Assembly (NCBI GenBank): GCA_947381875.1
Contig: CANCXY010000110.1
Coordinates: 1 to 10,518 of the forward strand
From: an uncultured Clostridia bacterium
Lineage (GTDB): Bacteria > Bacillota > Clostridia > Oscillospirales > Ruminococcaceae
DNA: 10,518 bases
Reading direction: 5' to 3'
Shown: positions 1 through 6,921 of the stretch, in pieces
How the letters are laid out: each line of letters opens with the position of its first letter
How positions within the stretch are numbered: the first letter of the stretch is position 1
Notes under the pieces: model-generated
Told to the model about the DNA's origin: nothing
Databases searched by the model: none
What the model saw: the letters and a program-made list of their open reading frames with translations, nothing else
Translations under genes and position numbers: made by a program

Positions 1-50
1 TGGCGGAGTCCAGAGGCAGCGCCTCTGGGCAGGTTTGGGCGGCAGCCCAA
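1..50 (-). repeat. Tandem spaced-hairpin repeat, truncated by window start
   Basis: Two short palindromes lie side by side: 10-28 (8-bp stem CCAGAGGC/GCCTCTGG, 3-nt loop) and 35-50 (6-bp stem TTGGGC/GCCCAA, 4-nt loop). Read on the minus strand, the linkers ACCTG and ACTCCGCC match those of the array at 6758-6852, and the CCAGAGGC hairpin is the same except for its loop. It is therefore the same intergenic repeat family in the opposite orientation, and it probably continues beyond the left edge. It ends only 5 nt before the glycosidase ribosome binding site. Confidence 0.8.
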
Positions 51-54
51 CAGA

Positions 55-60
55 AAGGAG
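55..60 (+). promoter_or_regulatory. Ribosome binding site deciding the GH3 start
   Basis: AAGGAG lies 7 nt before the ATG at 68. This favours that ATG over an in-frame TTG at 35, which falls inside the hairpin repeat and has no Shine-Dalgarno sequence. Confidence 0.85.
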
Positions 61-67
61 AAGCGTT

Positions 68-2569
68 ATGGCGAGAACAATCCGAAAAAGGAATTTGACG
101 GGCGTGCCCTTTACAGAGCCGCGCCCCTATGAGGCGCGGCATGCGGAGATTGCGCGGGAGGCGGCGGAAGAAGGGATCGTGCTGCTGGAAAACAAAGGCG
201 ACGTGTTGCCCCTGAAACCGGGCAGCCGCGTGGCGCTGTTCGGCGCGGGCGCGGTCCGCACCATCAAAGGCGGCACGGGCAGCGGGGATGTGAACGAGCG
301 GGACACTGTGAGCATTTATCGGGGTATGACCGACGCGGGGTTCCAGATCACCACCACCGAATGGATCCGGGCATTTGAAAAAGAGTATGAGGAGAGCCGC
401 GCGGCGTGGAAAAAAGAGATTGTGGCGGACGCGACGGTGCGGAAGACGAGAGGGGAATTCAACGCCTTTTTCAAGGCGTATTCCGCCCGCCAGTATGCCA
501 TGCCGTCTGGCCCGGCTGTCTATAAGACGGGGACGGATACAGCGGTTTTTGTCATCAGCCGAGTGGCTGGGGAGAATGCGGACCGCCGCGCGGCGGAAAA
601 GGATTACTACCTGAGTGTCACAGAGTATGGTATGCTGACGGACCTGTGCGCACTGTATGCGAAAGTGATTGTGTTGGTGAACGCGGGCGGCGTGATAGAC
701 CTTTCCTTTATGGATGAACTGCCCGCCATCAAGGCGCTGCTGGTAATTTCCCAGCCAGGCATGGCGGGCGGTCATGCTGTGGCAAATATCCTGAAAGGCG
801 CGGTGTGCCCCAGCGGCAAGCTCACGGATTCCTGGGCCGTCCACTATCAGGATTACCCCAACGCGGCGACATTCAGCCACAACAACGGCAATGTGGAGCG
901 GGAGGAATATGAGGAGGGCATTTACGTCGGCTACCGCTGGTTCGACAGCTTTGAAATCCCGGTGCGCTACGGGTTCGGCTGCGGGCTGAGCTATACCCGG
1001 TTCAGCCTGCGGACAAACTCTGTTACAGCGGATGAAAACGGCGTCGTTTCCGTAAATGTCACGGTGGAGAATACCGGGGAGGTGGCCGGGAAAGAAGTCG
1101 TACAGATCTATGCTGCCCTGCCCTATGGAAAAATAGAGAAAGAGGCGCGGCGGCTGGTCTCCTTTGGCAAAACGCCGCTGCTGCACCCCGGCCAGAAAGA
1201 GCGGATGACGCTGTGTTTCAACGCGGAGTCGCTGGAAAGCTATGACGAGGCATCGTCGGTGTGGGTGCTGGAAAAGGGCGTGTACGGCGTATATGTGGGA
1301 AATTCCCTGGCCAGCGCCCGGCCTGCGGCGGCATTGGCGCTGCCGGAAGATAAAATTTTAAAAAGGACGCGCTGCCTCTGCGCCCCCGCCCAACCCATCG
1401 CGCAGCGCAGCCTGCCCGCGGAACGCGGGAAAAACCGATATAGCGCGCTCCTGAAACAGGCGGCGTCTGTGCCGCAGATCGCCTATTCCCTTGCCGCTGT
1501 GCAGACGCAGACCATAGACTATACCCTTGCGGAACCGCAGGACGAGGCGGCGCGGATCGTAGAGGGATTGACACAGGAACAGCTCATCCATCTGGTGACA
1601 GGCGACCCCGGCAAAAATCAGGACAGCGTGGTTGGGGGCGCGGGCACGTCCGTACCAGGCAGCGCGGGCGAGACGAGCGTCTGCGCTTTGGAACAGGGCG
1701 TCGCCAATATCGTACTGGCAGACGGACCAGCGGGGCTGCGATTGAACCAGCACTATCGTGTAGTGGACGGCGTGGGGCAGCTCCTCCCGTTTATCGGCAA
1801 TATCGAGCATGGGTATTTCAGTGACGGGACGGACCTGGACGGCGAGCAGTATTACCAGTTCTGCACGGCCATCCCTGTGGGGACCATGCTGGCGCAGACC
1901 TGGAACCTGCCGCTGCTGGAAAAAGTGGGCGCGATGGTAGGGGAAGAAATGCTGGAATTTGATGTACAGCTATGGCTTGCGCCGGGCATGAACCTCCACC
2001 GCAACCCCCTGTGTGGCAGGAATTTTGAGTATTTCGCCGAGGACCCGCTGCTCAGCGGCCGATGTGCCGCCGCCATCACGCGCGGCGTGCAGAGCCGCCC
2101 CGGCATCGGCACAACCATCAAGCACTGCGCCTGCAACAACCAGGAGGATAACCGCATGGCGTCCGACAGCGTATTGTCCGAGCGGGCTTTGCGGGAGCTA
2201 TATCTGAAAGGCTTTGAAATCGCCATCCGGGAATCCCAGCCGTTCGCGTTGATGACAAGCTATAACTTTATCAACGGCGTACATGCCGCGAACAACCGGG
2301 ATTTGTGTACGGATATCCTGCGCGCGGAATTCGTGTTCCAGGGGTTGATCATGACCGACTGGCTGACAACAAATGTAGACGACATCTGCACAGCGCCCGG
2401 CTGCATCCGCGCCGGGAACGAGCTGATCATGCCGGGCAGGGAGGAGGACCACGATGCCTTGCGCCGGGCGCTTACAGATGGGACGCTGCCGCTGGAGCAG
2501 CTGAAACGATGCGCGGCGCAGGTGGTGCGGACGGTCCTGAAAACGAACTGCTATGAATACGGTTCCTGA
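68..2569 (+). CDS. Glycoside hydrolase family 3 beta-glucosidase, domain-permuted
   Basis: This 833-residue protein has no signal peptide and is presumably a cytoplasmic exo-glycosidase releasing glucose (or xylose) from the non-reducing end of oligosaccharides or glycosides. The usual GH3 domain order is swapped. The alpha/beta sandwich (GH3_C) comes first, about residues 25-300, with the GENADR motif whose E169 is the candidate acid/base. A fibronectin-III-like domain follows, about 310-430. The TIM barrel comes last, about 500-830, with DGPAG at D552, R651 in RNFEYF, K685-H686, and TDW whose D764 is the predicted nucleophile. Permuted GH3 enzymes are known from Ruminococcus albus and Butyrivibrio fibrisolvens, so this is a recognised clostridial architecture. 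The start at 68 follows AAGGAG. The downstream LacI-type gene may regulate it. The family is certain from the motifs; the exact sugar cannot be read from sequence. Confidence 0.93.
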   Translation: MARTIRKRNLTGVPFTEPRPYEARHAEIAREAAEEGIVLLENKGDVLPLKPGSRVALFGAGAVRTIKGGTGSGDVNERDTVSIYRGMTDAGFQITTTEWIRAFEKEYEESRAAWKKEIVADATVRKTRGEFNAFFKAYSARQYAMPSGPAVYKTGTDTAVFVISRVAGENADRRAAEKDYYLSVTEYGMLTDLCALYAKVIVLVNAGGVIDLSFMDELPAIKALLVISQPGMAGGHAVANILKGAVCPSGKLTDSWAVHYQDYPNAATFSHNNGNVEREEYEEGIYVGYRWFDSFEIPVRYGFGCGLSYTRFSLRTNSVTADENGVVSVNVTVENTGEVAGKEVVQIYAALPYGKIEKEARRLVSFGKTPLLHPGQKERMTLCFNAESLESYDEASSVWVLEKGVYGVYVGNSLASARPAAALALPEDKILKRTRCLCAPAQPIAQRSLPAERGKNRYSALLKQAASVPQIAYSLAAVQTQTIDYTLAEPQDEAARIVEGLTQEQLIHLVTGDPGKNQDSVVGGAGTSVPGSAGETSVCALEQGVANIVLADGPAGLRLNQHYRVVDGVGQLLPFIGNIEHGYFSDGTDLDGEQYYQFCTAIPVGTMLAQTWNLPLLEKVGAMVGEEMLEFDVQLWLAPGMNLHRNPLCGRNFEYFAEDPLLSGRCAAAITRGVQSRPGIGTTIKHCACNNQEDNRMASDSVLSERALRELYLKGFEIAIRESQPFALMTSYNFINGVHAANNRDLCTDILRAEFVFQGLIMTDWLTTNVDDICTAPGCIRAGNELIMPGREEDHDALRRALTDGTLPLEQLKRCAAQVVRTVLKTNCYEYGS

Positions 2570-2590
2570 AAGGCCCCGGCGTATAAAGAT

Positions 2591-2676
2591 GGGAAGTGTC
2601 CGTGCTGCGGAGATATTCCCGTATCCCCTGCCCGCGGGGCGGGGAGCACACAAATTGGGCTTGCAAAATCCGCGCC
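2591..2676 (-). repeat. ~90-bp long-hairpin repeat, MITE-like (copy E)
   Basis: On the plus strand the element begins GGGAAGTGTCC and runs through GCGGAGATATTCCCGTATCCCC. Apart from small gaps this is the reverse complement of the right arm of the copy at 9186-9276. The core hairpin at 2625-2644 is CCCC(T)GCCC, loop GCG, GGGCGGGG. The far end, CGCGCC at 2671-2676, resembles the reversed GGGCGCG terminus of the copy at 7750. It is the only copy in minus orientation. Flanking direct repeats are not convincing here. The element overlaps the -35 hexamer of the lacI-type promoter. Confidence 0.5.
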
Positions 2677-2689
2677 GAACAGGTACAAT
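2661..2689 (+). promoter_or_regulatory. Sigma-70-type promoter of the LacI-family gene
   Basis: TTGCAA (2661-2666), a 17-bp spacer and TACAAT (2684-2689) lie about 47 nt before the chosen ATG. The promoter supports independent transcription of the regulator and argues against starts upstream of it. Confidence 0.7.
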
Positions 2690-2735
2690 ATCCTTAACGG
2701 AACATTCTTTTCGCAGAGAAGGTTGGACAGGCAGT

Positions 2736-3740
2736 ATGAATGAAAAGGTAACGATCCATGATGTGGCGGAACACGCAAATGTTTCCATTGCCACTGTATC
2801 CCGCGTGTTGAATGAATTGGGGAATGTAAAGGAAAGTACCCGCGACCGCGTGTACCAGGCAATGAAAGAGGTGGGGTACCAGGCGGCGGCGCAGTCGGAG
2901 AAAATGCAGGAGCAGGAAAAAAGGATCCTTTTGATCTTTGTCACAGCGCTTGGCAATTTCTTTACCGGCAGGGAGTTAGACGGCATTATTGAAACAGCCA
3001 ATGAGGAAGGCTATGAGTGCGTTGTTTATAAGCTGCGGACGCAGAAATATTCGCTGGAGGACATGAGCGCTCTCGCGCATGCGGTGGGAGCGTCCGGTAT
3101 TCTGATGTCCCTGCCGAACGTGCCCGTAGAGGTGATGGAAAAGCTGGCGCAGATGTATCCTGTCGTACAGTTTTCCGAGTATGCGCGGGGCTGCGATGTC
3201 CCCTATGTTTCGATCGACGACACAGAGGCCGGAAAACGCGCCGTGGATTTCCTCATCAAGCAGGGCTGCCGGCGCATCGCCATGATCAACGGCCCGCTGC
3301 GCTACAAATACGCGCAGGGGCGGCTGGATGGCTATCTGACGGCCCTGCGGGAGGCGGGCATTGAGGAAAACCCTCTGCTGATTGTACACCAGACAGAGCA
3401 GGGGATGGACGGCACCATTGCGGCGGCGGAGCATCTTTTTGATACCGCGCAGGGGATGGACGGGGTGTTTGCCATCAGTGACCTGGCGGCGGCGGCGGTA
3501 CTCCGTGTCGCCAATCAGCGCGGGTTCCGCGTGCCGGAGGACCTGGCGCTGATCAGCTTTGAGGATTCCGATTTTGCGCAGGTGTATACCCCCTCGTTTA
3601 CGGCTATACAGATACCGGCATTCCACATTGGGAAACTGGCGGCAAGGCTGCTGATCGACCGTCTGCACGGAAATTTTTCCTCACCGCCGCAGATCAACCT
3701 TCAAATCAACCTGACAATCCGGCAGTCCACTTCCGTATAA
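2736..3740 (+). CDS. LacI-family transcriptional regulator
   Basis: A 334-residue DNA-binding repressor or activator of the LacI/GalR type. Residues 5-27 form the canonical N-terminal helix-turn-helix (VTIHDVAEHANVS, then TVSRVLN). From about residue 66 a periplasmic-binding-protein-like effector domain follows, with DDTEAGKRAV, INGP, RLDGY and a late SFEDSDFAQ segment. The ATG at 2736 was chosen because it puts the HTH at the N-terminus and follows the promoter at 2661-2689; the frame stays open upstream but gives a non-homologous leader. The Shine-Dalgarno (AGAAGG, 2717-2722) is weak and distant. The hinge after the HTH reads GYQAAAQSEKMQEQEKR and lacks the usual PNxxAR.L pattern. Lying just downstream of the GH3 gene, it likely responds to a sugar from that pathway (inference). 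No clear TGNNANCGNTNNCA operator was seen in the window. Confidence 0.93.
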   Translation: MNEKVTIHDVAEHANVSIATVSRVLNELGNVKESTRDRVYQAMKEVGYQAAAQSEKMQEQEKRILLIFVTALGNFFTGRELDGIIETANEEGYECVVYKLRTQKYSLEDMSALAHAVGASGILMSLPNVPVEVMEKLAQMYPVVQFSEYARGCDVPYVSIDDTEAGKRAVDFLIKQGCRRIAMINGPLRYKYAQGRLDGYLTALREAGIEENPLLIVHQTEQGMDGTIAAAEHLFDTAQGMDGVFAISDLAAAAVLRVANQRGFRVPEDLALISFEDSDFAQVYTPSFTAIQIPAFHIGKLAARLLIDRLHGNFSSPPQINLQINLTIRQSTSV

Positions 3741-3777
3741 ACAGGAGCGGGCGGGCCGCAGGGCAGGGAACACATAA

Positions 3778-3869
3778 GGGGACGTCCAAAGCGGGGCGTT
3801 TTTATGTATTTCCCCGCCCTTTGGGCGGGGAAATACACCGAAATCAGCGCTGCGGTTTGGAAATTTCCG
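3778..3869 (+). repeat. ~90-bp long-hairpin repeat, MITE-like (copy C)
   Basis: The core is a perfect 15-bp stem, 3805-3819 with 3823-3837 (TGTATTTCCCCGCCC, loop TTT). Outer arms also pair (CCAAA/TTTGG and GCGgGGCG/CGCTGCG). The left end GGGGACGTCCAAAGC matches the end of the copy at 7750 (GGGCGCGTCCAAAAC) at most positions. Direct repeats ACACATAA flank it at 3770-3777 and 3870-3877, exactly 100 bp apart, as expected of a target-site duplication. It lies between the convergent lacI-type and cyuA-like genes. Confidence 0.65.
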
Positions 3870-3902
3870 ACACATAAACGGTTTTCGCTGTAAACAGACT
3901 GT

Positions 3903-3945
3903 AACAAAGCACCGCCCCGGAGCGTTTCCGGGGCGGTGCTTTGTT
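3903..3945. terminator. Bidirectional intrinsic terminator
   Basis: A perfect 19-bp stem (3903-3921 with 3927-3945) and a 5-nt loop GCGTT form a GC-rich core flanked by AACAAAG and CTTTGTT. U-rich tails therefore follow the core on both strands. It sits between the convergent lacI-type gene (ends 3740) and cyuA-like gene (ends 3978) and probably serves both, most clearly the nearer cyuA. Confidence 0.85.
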
Positions 3946-3977
3946 AGGAGAGAAGAGATAAGACGATAAAGCGTGTT

Positions 3978-5246
3978 TTAAGCGATCATCATGTTCAAAA
4001 TGGCGACATCCGTTTCCTTCATACCCACGCGGCCCATCGTGGTATAGGCGGAGACAGTGCCTTCCAGCGTCTCCCGCACCAGCCCTTCGCCCGGCTGGAA
4101 CACGTTGTTGTCGATGGACATATAGTGCGCTGTGATTGCGGCGTTCAGCGAGGTGGCGACCTTCGCGGCGCAGGATGGTTTTGCGCCGTCGCATACGATG
4201 CCCGATACATTGGCGATCGTGTTTGTGATGGTGTTGCTGATTTGTTCCAGCGTGCCCCCGGAGAGGTAGGTGATGGCGGCCCCCGCACCTGTCGCCGCGC
4301 TCACCGCGCCGCAGTAGGCGGAGAGCTTGCCTAATTTCTGTTTCTGATAGATGGCCGCCAGGTTGCTGAAAGCCAGCGCGCGGTACATCTGTTCGTCGTC
4401 CACGCGCAGGTTTTTGGCGTAGATATACACAGGGACCGAGGCGGTGATGCCCTGGTTCCCGCTGCCGGAGTTGATAACGACCGGCAGGCTGCATCCGCTC
4501 ATGCGGGCGTCGGAACCCGCCGCCGCATAGGCCGCTGCCATCTCCTCCCAGTGGTTCCCATAATGCCGGAGGATCGTTTTCCCCACGTTGGCCCCATAAG
4601 AGCGTGCCATCCCCTCGTGGGCAATGGCGAGATTACAGGAAATCTGCTGTTTCAGCAGGTCTTGGATCTGCGAAATATCGACCGTGTCCGCATATTCCTT
4701 GATATTTGCCAGGGTGAGTACGGAGGTATCGTACTCGTGGGCCTCCTCGTCATCGGCACAGTCGGCCTGATAGATCGTCTCGCCGTCCTTCTCCATGCGG
4801 TAGATGTTCACATGGGAATTTCGCAGTTCCACCAGGGACGAGTGTTCACCGGCATACATTTCAATGATGATGTCCAGATTCGGCACATCTTCCAGCAGCT
4901 TTACTGTGCAGATGCCCTGTTCCTCCAGCGTCCGGGCCTGCGCGATCTGTTCTGGTGTGACCTGTGTGAGTACTTCCAGTTTCAGCGCGGCGTTGCCGCC
5001 GACAGCTCCAATGATGGCGCTGACAGAGATGCCTTTCATGCCGTCTGTAGAGGGGACGATAACACTTTTTACATTTTTGATGATGTTGCCGCTGCAAGAG
5101 GCGACCATGCGCTCCGGCAGAGTACCCAGCACCTCGCGCGCTTTTGCCGCGGCAAAGGCGATCGCGATCGGTTCTGTGCATCCGAGGGCCGGCACCAGCT
5201 CAGCCCGCAGGATCCGATTCAGTTCTTCATATACAGCCGTATCCAT
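3978..5246 (-). CDS. cyuA: L-cysteine desulfidase / serine dehydratase-alpha family Fe-S enzyme (UPF0597)
   Basis: A 422-residue cytoplasmic protein of the UPF0597/CyuA family, related to the alpha subunit of iron-sulfur L-serine dehydratase. Characterised members are PLP-independent [4Fe-4S] enzymes that split L-cysteine into pyruvate, ammonia and sulfide. Seen here: PALGCTEP with C23, SGNIIKNVK, INSGSGNQG near residue 260, YCGA with C312, and VCDGAKPSCA with C352 and C359. C23, C312 and C352 match the spacing of the three cluster cysteines in the Methanocaldococcus enzyme (C312-C352 differ by 40 in both), so they are the likely ligands. The start at 5246 follows GAGG; an upstream in-frame ATG lacks a ribosome binding site. 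It has its own promoter (5323-5351) and is divergent from the Gfo/Idh gene. Family is sure; cysteine rather than serine as substrate is probable. Confidence 0.85.
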   Translation of the reverse strand: MDTAVYEELNRILRAELVPALGCTEPIAIAFAAAKAREVLGTLPERMVASCSGNIIKNVKSVIVPSTDGMKGISVSAIIGAVGGNAALKLEVLTQVTPEQIAQARTLEEQGICTVKLLEDVPNLDIIIEMYAGEHSSLVELRNSHVNIYRMEKDGETIYQADCADDEEAHEYDTSVLTLANIKEYADTVDISQIQDLLKQQISCNLAIAHEGMARSYGANVGKTILRHYGNHWEEMAAAYAAAGSDARMSGCSLPVVINSGSGNQGITASVPVYIYAKNLRVDDEQMYRALAFSNLAAIYQKQKLGKLSAYCGAVSAATGAGAAITYLSGGTLEQISNTITNTIANVSGIVCDGAKPSCAAKVATSLNAAITAHYMSIDNNVFQPGEGLVRETLEGTVSAYTTMGRVGMKETDVAILNMMIA

Positions 5247-5322
5247 TTTTCCTCGCTCCGTTCTTTCCATATGGTTTTCACACGGACGACGCGGCAGAGA
5301 ACCGCCTCCCCCAACTGCTTTT

Positions 5323-5351
5323 ATTATATAGGATTTCGACAAAAAAAGCAA
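5323..5351 (-). promoter_or_regulatory. Sigma-70-type promoter of the cyuA-like gene
   Basis: On the minus strand, TTGCTT (5351-5346), a 17-bp spacer and a perfect TATAAT (5328-5323) lie about 76 nt before the chosen start at 5246. The predicted transcript leader supports the MDTAV start over upstream in-frame ATGs. Confidence 0.7.
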
Positions 5352-5399
5352 TAGCTTTTTCATTGAATTTACAATTTTACAGAAAATCTATGAAAATTA

Positions 5400-5428
5400 T
5401 TGAAAAAGGACGCGCGATGTTCTATAAT
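5400..5428 (+). promoter_or_regulatory. Sigma-70-type promoter of the Gfo/Idh gene
   Basis: TTGAAA (5400-5405), a 17-bp spacer and a perfect TATAAT (5423-5428). The predicted transcript starts near 5435, giving a leader of about 118 nt before the ATG at 5553, long for a simple gene and able to fold. Confidence 0.78.
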
Positions 5429-5443
5429 AAAGATAAGAAAAAG

Positions 5444-5510
5444 CGTGTGACCCCTCCTGCCCAGCGGGCAAAAGATACACGGAAAGATCCCAGAGGCGCG
5501 GGCGTTTCTC
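5444..5510 (+). repeat. Possible degenerate copy of the ~90-bp hairpin repeat (copy G)
   Basis: The stems CGTGT/ACACG (5444-5448 with 5477-5481) and TGCCC/GGGCA (5458-5462 with 5466-5470) enclose an AGC loop. The right arm ATACACGGAAAGATCCC, followed by a GGCGCGGGCG-type end, resembles the conserved right arm of the copies at 7750 and 9186. The left terminus and flanking direct repeats are not visible, so this is a tentative, partial copy. It falls wholly inside the predicted leader of the Gfo/Idh gene. Confidence 0.3.
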
Positions 5511-5552
5511 AGGGGGCCCGCTGTCTGAATACACAATGAAAGGAACGTACAC

Positions 5553-6746
5553 ATGGAAACAAAAAACGTCCGCAAAGTGAAAACCGCCGTAGTAGGCTGC
5601 GGCATGATCAGCAACATCTACATCCGCAACCTGAAAAACCTGTTTTACATCATTGACTTAACCGCCGTGTGCGACATCAACCCCGCCAGCGCCGAGGAAA
5701 AGGCGCGCACCTACGGCGTGGGCCGCACCATGACGCTTGATGAGGTGGCCGCCTCCGATGAGATCGAGTTGGTCGTCAACCTGACCGGCCCCGTGGCGCA
5801 TTATGATGTTATCAAAAAGATGCTCCTTGCGGGAAAGCACGTTTACACGGAAAAAACGATGACGGCGGAACTGTGGCAGGCGGAGGAACTGGTTGCCCTG
5901 GCGCGTGAAAAGGGGCTGTATGTAGGCTGTGCGCCCGATTCCATCCTGGGGGCGGGCATGCAGACGGCGAAGAAAGCGCTGGATTCCGGCCTGATCGGCA
6001 CCCCGACTTCCTGTCTTGTCAGCATCAACCGCAACCAGTCCTTGAACGCCGAACTGTTCCGTTTCCTGCGCGGGAACGGCGGCGCGCTGCCGCATGATGT
6101 GGGCATTTACTATATCGCTTCGCTGCTGAACCTGCTGGGGCCTGTGCGCACCATCCGGGGTTTCGGCGCGCCCGCAATGCCGCACCCGGCGCAGCTTCTG
6201 TACACAAACAGCCCGGAGGACGCATGGACGGTTCCGGGGAACAACGTGCTGACAGGCGCGCTCTGCTTTGAAAACGGCACGCTGGCCAGCATCCATTTCG
6301 ATGGGAACACGGTGAACCATATGGCAAGCGCCTTCCGCATCTATGGCACAGAGGGCATCCTGGAATTGGGCGACCCCAACACATTCGGCGGGGAAGTAAA
6401 GCTGATCTACGCCGAATCCGGCGAATGCGTCCTCCCGCACACGCACGGTTACGACGGCAAGCCCACACTGCCGGACCCCACGCCGTTTGAATATTCCTAT
6501 GGCAATCGCGGCATTGGCGTGGCGGAAATGGCCTGGGCCATCCGCATGCGGCGCCCGAACCGCTGCGGCAAGGAACTGGGCCTGCACGCGCTGGAAGTGC
6601 TGTGCGGCCTGGACGAGGCGGCGGCGACAGGGACAGAATATACCATGAAATCGACCTTTGCCCCCATCCCGGCGCTGAAAGCGGGTTTCCGCTCCACGCT
6701 GATGGGCGGCATGCGCGGGGACGCGGAGTGTTCCCTGATAGAGTAA
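5553..6746 (+). CDS. Gfo/Idh/MocA-family NAD(P)-dependent oxidoreductase
   Basis: A 397-residue cytoplasmic dehydrogenase. The N-terminal Rossmann fold shows VVGCGMIS (G15, G17) and residues 1-125 bind NAD(P). The EK pair of the usual EKP motif is E100-K101, followed by Thr rather than Pro. The C-terminal alpha/beta domain carries GGALPHDVGIYY, where D182 and Y186 occupy the DxxxH position, so the usual catalytic His is replaced by Tyr. Relatives oxidise or reduce sugars, inositols or sugar acids; the substrate cannot be named here. The start at 5553 has AAAGGA 8 nt upstream. It is transcribed from the promoter at 5400-5428 as a single gene, and its transcript likely ends at the terminator at 6922-6957. 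Family assignment is firm. Confidence 0.92.
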   Translation: METKNVRKVKTAVVGCGMISNIYIRNLKNLFYIIDLTAVCDINPASAEEKARTYGVGRTMTLDEVAASDEIELVVNLTGPVAHYDVIKKMLLAGKHVYTEKTMTAELWQAEELVALAREKGLYVGCAPDSILGAGMQTAKKALDSGLIGTPTSCLVSINRNQSLNAELFRFLRGNGGALPHDVGIYYIASLLNLLGPVRTIRGFGAPAMPHPAQLLYTNSPEDAWTVPGNNVLTGALCFENGTLASIHFDGNTVNHMASAFRIYGTEGILELGDPNTFGGEVKLIYAESGECVLPHTHGYDGKPTLPDPTPFEYSYGNRGIGVAEMAWAIRMRRPNRCGKELGLHALEVLCGLDEAAATGTEYTMKSTFAPIPALKAGFRSTLMGGMRGDAECSLIE

Positions 6747-6757
6747 ACAGGAGCTGC

Positions 6758-6852
6758 CGGGCGCTGCCCGAACCTGCCAAAGGGCGCTGCCCTTTGGAAT
6801 CCTGCCAGAGGCTCTGCCTCTGGACTCCGCCAAAGGGGCGCAGCCCCTTTGG
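6758..6852 (+). repeat. Array of four tandem short hairpins
   Basis: Four near-perfect palindromes, each with a 3-nt loop: 6758-6770 (5-bp stem CGGGC), 6777-6797 (9-bp, CCAAAGGGC), 6805-6823 (8-bp, CCAGAGGC) and 6830-6852 (10-bp, CCAAAGGGGC). They are separated by near-identical linkers of the AACCTG / AATCCTG / ACTCCG type. The stems differ in sequence but keep pairing, so structure rather than sequence appears conserved. The same family occurs inverted at 1-50. It starts 11 nt after the Gfo/Idh stop codon. It is not CRISPR, because the units are adjacent palindromes with 6-7 nt linkers. Confidence 0.85.
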
Positions 6853-6921
6853 AAACCCATCTTGTTCCAAATGGATTTCCTTTTTGCTTCCTGCCCTCCG
6901 GCGGGGAGAAAACCGCTCAAG

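Larger units (their letters stand above)
5247..5552. other. Divergent intergenic region, cyuA-like / Gfo-Idh
   Basis: This 306-nt gap has no gene. It holds back-to-back promoters for the two flanking genes, an AT-rich centre (about 5321-5440), and a GC-rich leader in front of the Gfo/Idh gene with a possible degenerate hairpin repeat (5444-5510) and an imperfect hairpin (5491-5527). No known riboswitch class was recognised. Confidence 0.7.

Noticed and set aside
35..67. N-terminal extension of the GH3 protein from a TTG at 35
   Set aside because: The TTG is part of a hairpin repeat and has no ribosome binding site, whereas the ATG at 68 does.
2581..2690. Target-site duplication around hairpin copy E
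   Set aside because: GTATAAAGAT and the sequence about 100 bp away match at only about six positions, which is not distinguishable from chance in AT-rich DNA.
2198..3001. Minus-strand open frame of 267 codons spanning the GH3/LacI junction
   Set aside because: It crosses two real genes and their promoter, and shows no motif or Shine-Dalgarno.
4551..5354. Plus-strand open frame of 267 codons opposite the cyuA-like gene
   Set aside because: It lies opposite the strongly conserved CyuA coding sequence, has no family motif, and ends within the divergent promoter region. It is a shadow frame.
6758..6852. CRISPR array
   Set aside because: The units are adjacent palindromes with different stems and 6-7 nt linkers. 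There is no constant direct repeat with unique 30-nt spacers, and no cas genes.
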